Assembly (NCBI GenBank): GCA_947643685.1
Contig: CANRXD010000119.1
Span: 1 to 6,015, forward strand
Direction: 5' to 3'
Length of the DNA stretch: 6,015 bases
From: an uncultured Clostridium sp.
GTDB taxonomy: Bacteria; Bacillota; Clostridia; Lachnospirales; Lachnospiraceae
Shown: positions 1 through 5,952 of the stretch, one piece after another
Position numbering within the stretch: the first letter of the stretch is position 1
Layout of the letters: each line of letters starts with the position of its first letter
Translations under genes and position numbers: made by a program
Notes under the pieces: model-generated
The model's database searches: none
What the model was told of the DNA's origin: nothing
What the model saw: the letters and a program-made list of their open reading frames with translations, nothing else

Positions 1-2
1 AG

Positions 3-533
3 GCAGAGGTTGTCCTGGAGACTCTGAAAAGAGACGGAATCTGTTTTTCCAGAAGAGAATATGTCAGAAAAAAATATGAAGAAAGCGCCCCCATCTTCAC
101 CGCCGCATACGACTGGTTTGTGAAAGAGGCTGCCCGGCATCTTCCAAAACCCGAAGGGGCAGAATATCCCTACTGGGCCTTTGGGGACCTGTACAGTGTA
201 GACCAGTCTGCCGGAAACCAGACGGTAACGCTGCGCCTTCCGGCAGACCAGGCCGTTTATTTTGATATGTATGACTGGAACAAAATTTTGTGCCTGAAAT
301 ATCTTGGTGAAACCGAGGAGGACGAAAAGGCCTTTGGCCGGATGCTTTCCGATTATGGAATCCGAAAGGAAAGCGATGTGATTCTTACGAACTTTTATCC
401 GGACTTAAAATATCAGGTCATGGAGAGCTGGAAGCGCCTGTTTCGCCATCATGAGGCCATTCTTTCCGGAAACCGGAAAGAGGTCAGAAGCGTTCAGGCC
501 GGACTATGGTGTTTAAAGAGGGAATGGCTGTAA
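3..533 (+). CDS. DUF3841 domain protein, 5'-truncated by window edge
   Basis: The reading frame is open from base 3 to the TAA at 531-533, giving 176 visible residues. No in-frame ATG occurs near the edge and the GTG at 120 lies inside conserved sequence, so the true start is left of the window. I recognise the DUF3841 family from the pattern AYDWFVKEA followed by PEGAEYPYWAF, then a strand ending in a short acidic/aromatic stretch (YFDMYDWNKIL), and a C-terminal VQAGLWCLKREWL, which resembles the usual end of that family. The C-terminus therefore looks complete. The molecular function of DUF3841 proteins is unknown and nothing here reveals one: there is no signal peptide, membrane segment or catalytic motif. 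The gene converges on the transporter operon and overlaps the 3' end of its last ATPase gene by 50 bp, so it is probably an unrelated neighbour. No clear plus-strand terminator follows its stop. Family assignment is from memory of the pattern, not a search. Confidence 0.8.
   Translation, partial: AEVVLETLKRDGICFSRREYVRKKYEESAPIFTAAYDWFVKEAARHLPKPEGAEYPYWAFGDLYSVDQSAGNQTVTLRLPADQAVYFDMYDWNKILCLKYLGETEEDEKAFGRMLSDYGIRKESDVILTNFYPDLKYQVMESWKRLFRHHEAILSGNRKEVRSVQAGLWCLKREWL
462..480 (-). repeat. Inverted repeat just past the operon's last stop codon
   Basis: An 8-bp perfect inverted repeat with a 3-nt loop (CTTTCCGG, AAA, CCGGAAAG on the plus strand) begins three bases beyond the nikE-like stop codon. 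In the operon's transcript it would form a GC-containing hairpin directly after the last codon. No T-tract follows on the minus strand, so it is not a standard intrinsic terminator; it could stabilise the mRNA 3' end or aid termination. It lies inside the convergent DUF3841 coding sequence, so it may simply be coding sequence. Confidence 0.4.
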
Positions 534-1197
534 CCGTTCCCTCCTCCATCCTTAAGATCTCGTCTGACAGGTAATACACAGCCTTTAAGTCATGGGAAAT
601 CAGGATACAAGTCAGGTTAAGATCGTTTCTTAAGTCAGCAAACAGGTTTAAGATCTGAGCTTGGACGGATACATCCAGGCTGCTTAAGGGCTCATCCAAC
701 AGCAAAAGCTCTGGTCTGGCTCCCAGGGCCCTCGCAATACAGATTCTCTGAAGCTGTCCCCCTGAAAACTGCTGGGGATACTTTTTCATTTCCTCCGGGG
801 CAATTCCCACCGTCTCAAGAAGTCTTGCCGTCTCCTTCCGGCATTCCTCCCGGTTCATATGAAAAAAATTCTTAAGGGGTTCAGAAACAATCTGAAGTAC
901 ATTCTGGTGAAGATTGACTGCATCCAGACTGTTTTGGAACACCATCTGGATTTTTCCCCTGACTTCCTTACTTCCCACGGGTTTTCCCCGGTATAACACC
1001 TGGCCCGAATCCGGCTTTTCGAGGCCTGAAAGAATCCGGCAGAGGGTGCTTTTCCCGCAGCCGCTTTCTCCCACAAGCCCCAGGCATTTCCCCTGCTCCA
1101 ACCGGAAGGAAATTCCCTTTAACACCTCCTGCCGGCCGTTTCCCCGGCCTCCGTAGGTGCGGGTCACATCATTCACTTCCAAAAGAATTTCACCCAT
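484..1197 (-). CDS. NikE/DppF-type ABC transporter ATPase (short form)
   Basis: One of two ATPases that power the importer from the cytoplasmic face. At 237 residues it carries a full nucleotide-binding domain: Walker A GESGCGKST at residues 43-51, Q-loop glutamine 88, signature FSGGQ at 144-148, Walker B LLLLDEP at 164-170, D-loop around 172-175 and H-loop histidine 202. It ends about 35 residues after the H-loop and lacks the oligopeptide-transporter C-terminal domain (oligo_HPY) usual in OppF/DppF, so in size it is closer to NikE. The ATG at 1197 has a GGGGAGG about 6 bases upstream and overlaps the end of the preceding ATPase gene by 8 bp, indicating translational coupling. Its last roughly 16 codons are antisense to the conserved C-terminus of the convergent DUF3841 gene, so the extreme tail (after about residue 221) may be locally acquired rather than ancestral. 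The symbol is left blank because the substrate is uncertain; nikE would be the family name. Confidence 0.93.
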   Translation of the reverse strand: MGEILLEVNDVTRTYGGRGNGRQEVLKGISFRLEQGKCLGLVGESGCGKSTLCRILSGLEKPDSGQVLYRGKPVGSKEVRGKIQMVFQNSLDAVNLHQNVLQIVSEPLKNFFHMNREECRKETARLLETVGIAPEEMKKYPQQFSGGQLQRICIARALGARPELLLLDEPLSSLDVSVQAQILNLFADLRNDLNLTCILISHDLKAVYYLSDEILRMEEGTVTAIPSLNTIVRPERF

Positions 1198-2173
1198 GTT
1201 TCTCCTCCCCGTGTCCGCTCCAGCAGTTACACCGGCTAAAGTGCCCGGGACTCATTTCCCTGAGGGCCTGTTCGTTTTCTTTACACACCCGTTTTGCAAA
1301 GGGACATCTGGGGGCAAAGGGACATCCAGGTCCCACATTTTCCCCAAGCCGCGGCGGATATCCCTCCATGGCCTTTAACCGTTCCTTTGAAAAAGCCGGG
1401 CGGGAGCGCAAAAGACCGCCCGTATATGGATGGAGCGGGTTCCTTAAAACAGCTTCCTTCTCCCCCCATTCCACAATCTGCCCTGCATACATCACATAGA
1501 CCGTATCGGCCATCTGGGAAATCACATCCAGATCGTGGGACACCAAAAGAATGGAAATCCCTTCCTGGCTTTGGCAGTCCGCAAGGATCCGGAGCAGTTC
1601 TTCCTCTGTGGCCCGGTCCAGGGCTGTGGTGGGCTCATCGGCCAAAAGAACCTTGGGCCCCAGTCCTAAAACCAGGGCAATCAAAAAACGCTGGAGCTGC
1701 CCGCCGCTTAATTCAAAAGAATACCGCTTCCATACAGACTCCGGCTCACGAATTCCCATCCGGGCCAGACGTTTTTGGGCATTTTCCCGTATGCCGTCCC
1801 ACTCTCTTCTCGGATGCCCTTCCAGGAAATGAGCTTCCATGGTCATCCGCGGGTCAAAGGCCGCCATGGGATTCTGGGCCACCAGAGCCAGCTTTCTTCC
1901 TCTGAAGCGGTCCATGGCCCTGTCATCCTTTATGGGTACTTCCCCGTTCTCCAGGTAGACCTCTCCCCTCACAGACCATTTTTTCGGTTCCAGAAGTCCT
2001 AAAACTGCCTGGCAGGTGAGAGATTTTCCGCAGCCGCTTTCGCCTATGATTCCTGTACAGCCCTTCCTTTTTAAAGAAAGGGTCACGTCCTTTACTGCCG
2101 GAACCAGTGCTTTTCCTGCTCTCATGGAGACTGACAGGTTTTCGATCTGTAAAATCACGTCTTCCTTTTTCAT
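1190..2173 (-). CDS. DppD/NikD-type ABC transporter ATPase with four-Cys C-terminal domain
   Basis: The second ATPase of the importer, 327 residues. The nucleotide-binding domain shows Walker A GESGCGKS at 44-51, Q-loop glutamine 100, signature LSGGQ at 155-159, Walker B VLLADEP at 175-181 and H-loop histidine 213. It is followed by the oligo_HPY domain of OppD/DppD proteins: the HPYTGGLL motif at about 248-255, then GCPFAPRCPFA from 283. Cysteines 284, 290, 297 and 315 give the spacing C-x5-C-x6-C-x17-C, with an extra C317. In the mycobacterial oligopeptide importer this C-terminal region binds a [4Fe-4S] cluster; the same is inferred here. E. coli NikD is much shorter, so this subunit is DppD-like in architecture within an otherwise NikABC-like system. 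The ATG overlaps the nikC stop as ATGA and is preceded by GGAGG about 10 bases upstream. It probably forms a heterodimer with the short ATPase encoded next. Confidence 0.94.
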   Translation of the reverse strand: MKKEDVILQIENLSVSMRAGKALVPAVKDVTLSLKRKGCTGIIGESGCGKSLTCQAVLGLLEPKKWSVRGEVYLENGEVPIKDDRAMDRFRGRKLALVAQNPMAAFDPRMTMEAHFLEGHPRREWDGIRENAQKRLARMGIREPESVWKRYSFELSGGQLQRFLIALVLGLGPKVLLADEPTTALDRATEEELLRILADCQSQEGISILLVSHDLDVISQMADTVYVMYAGQIVEWGEKEAVLRNPLHPYTGGLLRSRPAFSKERLKAMEGYPPRLGENVGPGCPFAPRCPFAKRVCKENEQALREMSPGHFSRCNCWSGHGEEKHG

Positions 2174-2982
2174 GTCCGTTTCTCCTCCAGAAGGTCGCGG
2201 GGCTGGTCCCCCAGAACGTTCACGCTGATAACTACTAAAAGAATGCAGATTCCCGGCCAGAACATCATTCCCGGCTTATCCCTATAGCTCCGCCCATCAC
2301 TTATCATCATACCCCACTCCGGCTCCGGCGGCAGGATTCCAAGTCCCAGAAAAGAATATCCGGAAATGGATAATAAGGCACCGCCAAAATCAATGGAAAG
2401 AACGGAAAGCATCTGGGGAAGAATAGCCGGGAAAACGTGATGAATCAAAATAGCACTCCAGCCGCTTCCCGCCAGCCTGCTTGCCAGGATGGAAGGGCGG
2501 GAAAGCTCTTCTCTTGTGAGATTCCTGGCCATTCTGGCATACCATATCCATCTGGTAAGAAGCAGTGCAATACAGACATTCCCGATTCCCACACCCAGAA
2601 TACTCACAATAATAAGAACCAAAACCACGCCGGGAAAGGCCCGCAGCACATCGCTTCCCTTCATAATCAGACTGTCTGCGGTTCCGCCCAGGAAGCCGGA
2701 TATCATGCCGATTCCCGTTCCGATCACGGCTGCGGCGGCCGTCACAGCCGCAGCATAGCCCAAGGTGTTCCTGCCGCCCCACAAAAGCCTGGCCAGAAGG
2801 TCTCTCCCCAGGTAATCGGTTCCCAGGGGATGTTCTCTGGACATTTCCGCAAATTTCATGGTAGGGTCCACCAGGTTCGGGTCACAGGAGGCTAACACCG
2901 GAGCCAGAAGACAGGCTGCCGCCAGAAATACCAGACATGCAATGCAGCATGCCGCAGTAACTTTCCTTCCCGCTTTTCTCAT
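2170..2982 (-). CDS. nikC: NikC/DppC-type ABC transporter permease
   Basis: An inner-membrane channel subunit of 270 residues, close to the roughly 277 of E. coli NikC. The N-terminal membrane segment lies at about residues 8-32. It is followed by the family motif HPLGTDYLGRDLLARLLWGG at 51-70, which marks the C-type permease of peptide/nickel importers. Further hydrophobic segments lie at about 74-98, 117-145, 193-216 and 239-258. The EAA-type coupling loop that contacts the ATPase is at about 167-189 (ASRLAGSGWSAILIHHVFP), and the C-terminus has the expected NVLGDQPRDLL. The start ATG at 2982 overlaps the stop of the preceding permease gene as ATGA and has GGGAGG six bases upstream. It pairs with the NikB-like subunit. 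The symbol follows sequence family; the substrate is not proven to be nickel, and the B12 riboswitch argues for cobalt. Confidence 0.93.
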   Translation of the reverse strand: MRKAGRKVTAACCIACLVFLAAACLLAPVLASCDPNLVDPTMKFAEMSREHPLGTDYLGRDLLARLLWGGRNTLGYAAAVTAAAAVIGTGIGMISGFLGGTADSLIMKGSDVLRAFPGVVLVLIIVSILGVGIGNVCIALLLTRWIWYARMARNLTREELSRPSILASRLAGSGWSAILIHHVFPAILPQMLSVLSIDFGGALLSISGYSFLGLGILPPEPEWGMMISDGRSYRDKPGMMFWPGICILLVVISVNVLGDQPRDLLEEKRT

Positions 2983-3917
2983 GCTCTGCCTCCCACCCGC
3001 AGCTTCGGGTTAAATGCCGCACAAATAAGATCGCACAGCAGATTGGCTGTTACAAAAATCACCGACAAAAGAAGAATATATCCCTGTATCATGGGATAGT
3101 TCCGGGCTGCCACCGCATCCACACACATTCTGCCAAGGCCCGGCCACGCAAACACATTTTCCACAATCACAGACCCGGACAGGATTCCGCCCAGATGAAG
3201 GCCCAGAGTGGTAAATACCGGAGTCAGGGCATTGGGAATCACATGGCGAACCATCACATACCCCTTGGAAAGTCCCCTGGCCCTGGCATGGCGCACAAAG
3301 GGACTGCTCTGCACCTCCAGAATGCTGTTTCGCAAAAGCTTCGTATAGGTGGCAATGTACGAACAGGCTAACGTCAGGGACGGAAGCACCAGATGTTTCC
3401 AGGTGGTCGCCCCCTGTACGGGAAGCAGCTTCCACCGCAGGGCAAACAGCGACACCGCCAGAAAACCCAGCCAGAATTTTGGCATGGCGGACCCCAAAAA
3501 CGTAAAGGCCCGTATGACCATGTCGACTGCGCCTCCCGCATGTCTGGCAGAAAGGACTCCCAGAATCAGGCTTAAGGCCAGTACCCATCCAAGGGCCGCG
3601 AGGGCCAGAATCCCCGTATACCGAAGATCTGCCGCCAGCTCCTCTGTCACCGGGCGCCTGGTCTGATAGGAAAATCCAAGATCACCCTCAAGGACCTGCA
3701 TCAGCCACTTTCCATACTGCACCGGAAGAGGAGCGTCCAGCCCCAGCTCCTTTTCCACCTCCGCTATGGCCTCCTCCGTCAGAGGGGCATTGATGGAATT
3801 TAAATAGGCCGTGGCCGCGTCCCCGGGCAAAAGACGCACCAGCACGAACGCGGCCACAGATACAAAGAACAATAATACAATCAGACTGACCAACTGTCTG
3901 CCAATATAACGGGTCAT
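2979..3917 (-). CDS. nikB: NikB/DppB-type ABC transporter permease
   Basis: The first membrane subunit of the importer, 312 residues, matching the roughly 314 of E. coli NikB. The N-terminus MTRYIGRQLVSLIVLLF is typical of this family, with a membrane segment at about 9-29 and the conserved RLLPGD at 28-33. A periplasmic-side stretch with GDLGFSYQTRRPV follows at 78-90, then membrane segments around 101-124, 137-160, 178-195, 234-256 and 277-300. The EAA coupling motif is at about 210-233 (HARARGLSKGYVMVRHVIP). The end, FNPKLR, is also typical. I chose the ATG at 3917: it lies four bases after the nikA-like stop with GGAG seven bases upstream. An upstream ATG at 3986 would place about 69 bp inside the preceding gene and add a hydrophilic, non-homologous N-terminus. 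The symbol follows family resemblance rather than demonstrated substrate. Confidence 0.93.
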   Translation of the reverse strand: MTRYIGRQLVSLIVLLFFVSVAAFVLVRLLPGDAATAYLNSINAPLTEEAIAEVEKELGLDAPLPVQYGKWLMQVLEGDLGFSYQTRRPVTEELAADLRYTGILALAALGWVLALSLILGVLSARHAGGAVDMVIRAFTFLGSAMPKFWLGFLAVSLFALRWKLLPVQGATTWKHLVLPSLTLACSYIATYTKLLRNSILEVQSSPFVRHARARGLSKGYVMVRHVIPNALTPVFTTLGLHLGGILSGSVIVENVFAWPGLGRMCVDAVAARNYPMIQGYILLLSVIFVTANLLCDLICAAFNPKLRVGGRA

Positions 3918-3921
3918 GGGG

Positions 3922-5610
3922 TTACTCCACATACATTCCGCCGATTCCCATTCCGCCGTGGCTGGATTCCAGGTCCAGTCCTGCAAGCTCGCTGTTATAG
4001 ATTGCCAGGGTGCTTGTCACTGTAAGCGGAACATAAACAGCCTCGTCATGGAAGCTCTGCATGATATAATCAAAGTTCTCCTGAAGCTTCACAGAATCTG
4101 CCTGGCTTAAGCAGTCCAGCATAATATCATCCAGCTCTGACTTGTTGCTCATGCCCTTCTGGACGGTATTGAACTTGTCTCCGTCAGTGGCCATGGCTGC
4201 CAGCGTTGCGTAGGGCTCATAGGAGCCGCCCCAGGAACTGTAAATCAGTACGCCAAACTCTCCGGCCGCCCAGTTCTGACGGTATACCTGGCTGTCCTGG
4301 GGAACGATATTGAGCTGGATTCCGGCCTGTGCATACTGGGACTGTAAAATCAGTCCGATGTCTCTGTCATTGGTTACGGAGGCGTCATAGATCAAATCCA
4401 GCTCCAGATTTTTTCCATCCTTGGAGCGCACCTTGCTGTCTCCTTCATAGACCCATCCGGCCTCATCCAAAAGCTCATTGGCTTTATCCAAATCATAAGA
4501 ATAGGGGGCTATTCCCACATTGGTATAGGGTACGTCTGTGGAGAAATATGCTGTTGCGGGCTTTTGAAGTCCTCCGAAGATTCCCTCGGAAATGGCCGTG
4601 TTGTCTGTGGCATATTCCAGGGCAAGACGCACATTCACGTCTCCTGTGATCTCTCCGCCTGTGTTGATATTCAGATTGGAAATACTGGTGGTGGGAGCCA
4701 TCTCCGTTTTAAATCCAGCCGCTTCCATTTCCTTATACATATCTGCAGTAATCTGGGTGGAATCCACCATCACATCGATTTCCCCTGCCTTCAAAGCAGT
4801 GGCCGCCGTGTTGACATCGGGAATTACCACTGCCTTCATATACTGGACCTTTGGCTTCTCGCCCCAGTAATTTTCATTTCTCTCAAACAGGGCATACTGG
4901 TCTGCCACATACTCCTTTAACACCCACATACCGGTTCCAATGGGCTCTGTAATTCCGTTGTCATAGGGGTCACCCTCTGCGGGGAATCCGTTTTCGCCCA
5001 GCATTACCAGCGGACGGCTGAAGGTGAAGTCATTTAACAGAGAGTTGCAGGGGGTATTGAGATTCAGCACCAGAGTCAGATCATCCGGTGTTTCCACACT
5101 CTCCAAGGACGCCAGGGAATTTAAGAAGGAGTAGCTGTCCGCATGGTTTGCCACAGCTTCAATATTCTTTTTGGCAATTGCCGAGTTAAAGTCGGTTCCA
5201 TCGCTGAATTTTACGCCTTCTCTCAGGTGGAAGGTATAGGTGAGTCCGTCGGGGGAGATATCCCAGCTTTCTGCCAGCTCCGGCACCACGGCGCCCTTTT
5301 CCAGCGCTACCAGGCTTTCATATACCCAGTCCTGGGCGGCCATCTGGCTCTTCATGGTATGCGGGTTCAAATCTCCCACATCCTTGGCCATCCGGACAAC
5401 CAGAGTGTCCTTTTCGGTGCCTGCGGCCTCTTCCTGCGCCGTTTCCCCGGCAGTCTCGGATTCCTGGTCCGTCTGGCTTTCAGCGGCCTGTGTACTCTCT
5501 TCTGCCGCCGGAGTCGTCTGTGTGTTTTGAGTGTTCTGCCCGCCGCACGCTGCCAGAGATAAGCTCATGGCCGCTGCAAGCAAAACTGTAATTCGTTTTT
5601 TCATGTCCAT
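3922..5610 (-). CDS. nikA: NikA-like solute-binding lipoprotein (SBP_bac_5), probable cobalt/nickel-complex binder
   Basis: The extracellular substrate-capture subunit, 562 residues, anchored to the membrane by lipid. Residues 1-22 form a lipoprotein signal: positively charged start (MDMKKR), hydrophobic core and lipobox LAAC with the lipidated Cys22. Residues 23-67 are a low-complexity Q/T/E/A linker, as expected for a Gram-positive lipoprotein. The SBP_bac_5 fold follows, with NikA-like landmarks: DVGDLNPH at 77-84, VVPELAESWDISPDG at 108-122, LREGVKFSDG at 129-138, EPIGTGMWVLKE at 222-233, RNENYWGEKP at 244-253, SSWGGSYEP at 458-466 and HDEAVYVPL at 521-529. Compared with E. coli NikA from memory, Arg137, Trp398 and Tyr402 have counterparts (R199, W460, Y464), but Arg97, Trp100 and His416 appear replaced. 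The ATG at 5610 has AAAGGA six bases upstream; the ATG at 5604, with AGGA eight bases upstream, is equally possible. Regulation is by the leader riboswitch. The substrate is inferred, not shown. Confidence 0.92.
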   Translation of the reverse strand: MDMKKRITVLLAAAMSLSLAACGGQNTQNTQTTPAAEESTQAAESQTDQESETAGETAQEEAAGTEKDTLVVRMAKDVGDLNPHTMKSQMAAQDWVYESLVALEKGAVVPELAESWDISPDGLTYTFHLREGVKFSDGTDFNSAIAKKNIEAVANHADSYSFLNSLASLESVETPDDLTLVLNLNTPCNSLLNDFTFSRPLVMLGENGFPAEGDPYDNGITEPIGTGMWVLKEYVADQYALFERNENYWGEKPKVQYMKAVVIPDVNTAATALKAGEIDVMVDSTQITADMYKEMEAAGFKTEMAPTTSISNLNINTGGEITGDVNVRLALEYATDNTAISEGIFGGLQKPATAYFSTDVPYTNVGIAPYSYDLDKANELLDEAGWVYEGDSKVRSKDGKNLELDLIYDASVTNDRDIGLILQSQYAQAGIQLNIVPQDSQVYRQNWAAGEFGVLIYSSWGGSYEPYATLAAMATDGDKFNTVQKGMSNKSELDDIMLDCLSQADSVKLQENFDYIMQSFHDEAVYVPLTVTSTLAIYNSELAGLDLESSHGGMGIGGMYVE

Positions 5611-5648
5611 ATTCCTTCCTTTCCCTTCACTCAGGCATAAAATCTTTC

Positions 5649-5672
5649 TTATGGTACGAAAAAGGAGCCCAT
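5649..5672 (-). other. Possible 7-codon leader ORF (MGSFFVP)
   Basis: Within the leader, AAGGAG (5684-5679) sits six bases upstream of an ATG at 5672 that opens a 7-codon frame, MGSFFVP, ending in TAA at 5651-5649. The spacing is ideal for translation. However, the AAGGAG is also the 5' arm of the terminator-like hairpin at 5659-5684, which would by itself generate a Shine-Dalgarno-like sequence. The peptide is too short for conservation to be judged here. It may be a coincidence. Confidence 0.25.
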
Positions 5673-5684
5673 TATGAGCTCCTT
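5659..5684 (-). terminator. Second terminator-like hairpin in the nikA leader
   Basis: In transcript sense, AAGGAGCUC (5684-5676) pairs with GGGCUCCUU (5670-5662): nine pairs including one wobble, around an AUAAU loop. The 3' arm runs into a tract of five Ts (5663-5659). This is the shape of an intrinsic terminator. It lies eight bases beyond the T-tract of the first terminator and about 50 bases before the nikA start. It may be a back-up terminator. The nikA ribosome binding site is outside it, so direct translation control is unlikely. Confidence 0.55.
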
Positions 5685-5692
5685 CGGTATGC

Positions 5693-5725
5693 AAAAAACT
5701 GCCTTGTCCGGATCCGGACAAGACA
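5693..5725 (-). terminator. Riboswitch expression-platform intrinsic terminator
   Basis: A 20-bp perfect palindrome (5703-5722, CTTGTCCG-GATC-CGGACAAG) extends by three more pairs (C-5722 outward: U·G, G-C, U-A) to an 11-pair stem. One base after the stem come six Ts (5698-5693) on the minus strand. It lies about 15 bases downstream of the riboswitch aptamer and about 80 bases upstream of nikA, where a cobalamin-controlled terminator is expected. There is no T-tract on the plus-strand side, so it acts on the operon only. Confidence 0.85.
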
Positions 5726-5741
5726 AAAGCGCCGACAAAGC
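5701..5741 (-). promoter_or_regulatory. Predicted antiterminator pairing
   Basis: In transcript sense, GCUUUGUC (5741-5734) can pair over eight positions (one G·U) with GACAAGGC (5708-5701), the 3' arm of the first terminator. The 5' strand starts at the last two bases of the P13-like stem of the aptamer (AAGC, 5743-5740). Ligand-bound, kissed P13 would compete with the antiterminator and favour the terminator; without cobalamin the antiterminator could form. This is inferred from complementarity by eye; no folding energy was computed. Confidence 0.45.
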
Positions 5742-5933
5742 TTTCACAGGAAGCGTCAACAACAGCCAAGCAGGTTTCCTGACTCACAGATCTTCACGTC
5801 TTCTGCGCCTTCTCATACTTTTCGTACAATGACATACTGCAGAAACACTCCCTGCTCACAGTGGCCGGACCGTCCAGGATTTCCACCTGGTTCTCTTTTA
5901 CCCGGCTTTCTAAAAAGCCGGCACTTAACCGTA
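5740..5933 (-). promoter_or_regulatory. Cobalamin (AdoCbl-type) riboswitch
   Basis: The leader contains the core of a B12 riboswitch. A perfect 8-bp hairpin CCGGCTTT/AAAGCCGG lies at about 5921-5902. It is followed by AAAAGAGAA, then CCAGG (5890-5886) pairing with CCTGG (5878-5874) around TGGAAAT, then ACGGTCCGGCCACTGTGA (5873-5856), close to the invariant core of this family. CACT (5863-5860) pairs with AGTG (5849-5846). TTCTGC (5844-5839) pairs with GCAGAA (5806-5801), closing a peripheral arm. The conserved B12 box AGTCAGGAAACCTGC is at 5784-5770. Loop L5 GCAGGG (5855-5850) can kiss loop L13 UCCUGU (5751-5746), held by a GCTT/AAGC stem (5754-5740); this L5-L13 contact is the diagnostic regulatory contact of class I cobalamin riboswitches. 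Cobalamin binding is expected to turn the downstream transporter operon off. The length of about 190 nt is normal. Confidence 0.93.
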
Positions 5934-5952
5934 TTTTTATTTTGTTGTCTCG

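Noticed and set aside
552..655. Three copies of TTAAGATC at 552, 617 and 648, considered as a regulatory direct repeat.
   Set aside because: They lie inside the ATPase coding region, have unequal spacing (65 and 31 bp), and arise from similar Ile/Asp-Leu-Asn codons.
1294..1905. Long open frame on the plus strand (203 codons).
   Set aside because: It is antisense to the DppD-type ATPase gene, is rich in Pro/Ser with no recognisable domain, and has no sign of its own expression; a shadow of coding sequence.
2437..2895. Plus-strand open frame of 152 codons opposite nikC.
   Set aside because: Low-complexity composition and complete overlap with a well-supported permease gene.
3918..3986. A longer nikB start at an ATG at 3986.
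   Set aside because: It lies inside the nikA-like gene, adds hydrophilic non-family residues, and the ATG at 3917 has a well-placed GGAG and gives the family's usual N-terminus.
5143..5562. Plus-strand open frame of 139 codons opposite nikA.
   Set aside because: Antisense to the conserved N-terminal half of the binding protein; no domain or convincing start.
5703..5722. The 20-bp perfect palindrome considered as a repressor operator.
   Set aside because: It sits about 225 bp downstream of the promoter, after the riboswitch, and is followed one base past the stem by six Ts on the transcript side, so an intrinsic terminator explains it better.
5611..5787. A longer nikA start at a GTG (5787) inside the B12 box, adding 59 residues.
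   Set aside because: The extension would translate the riboswitch box, P13 and both terminators, and would bury the lipoprotein signal peptide. The ATGs at 5610/5604 have good ribosome binding sites and give a normal signal.
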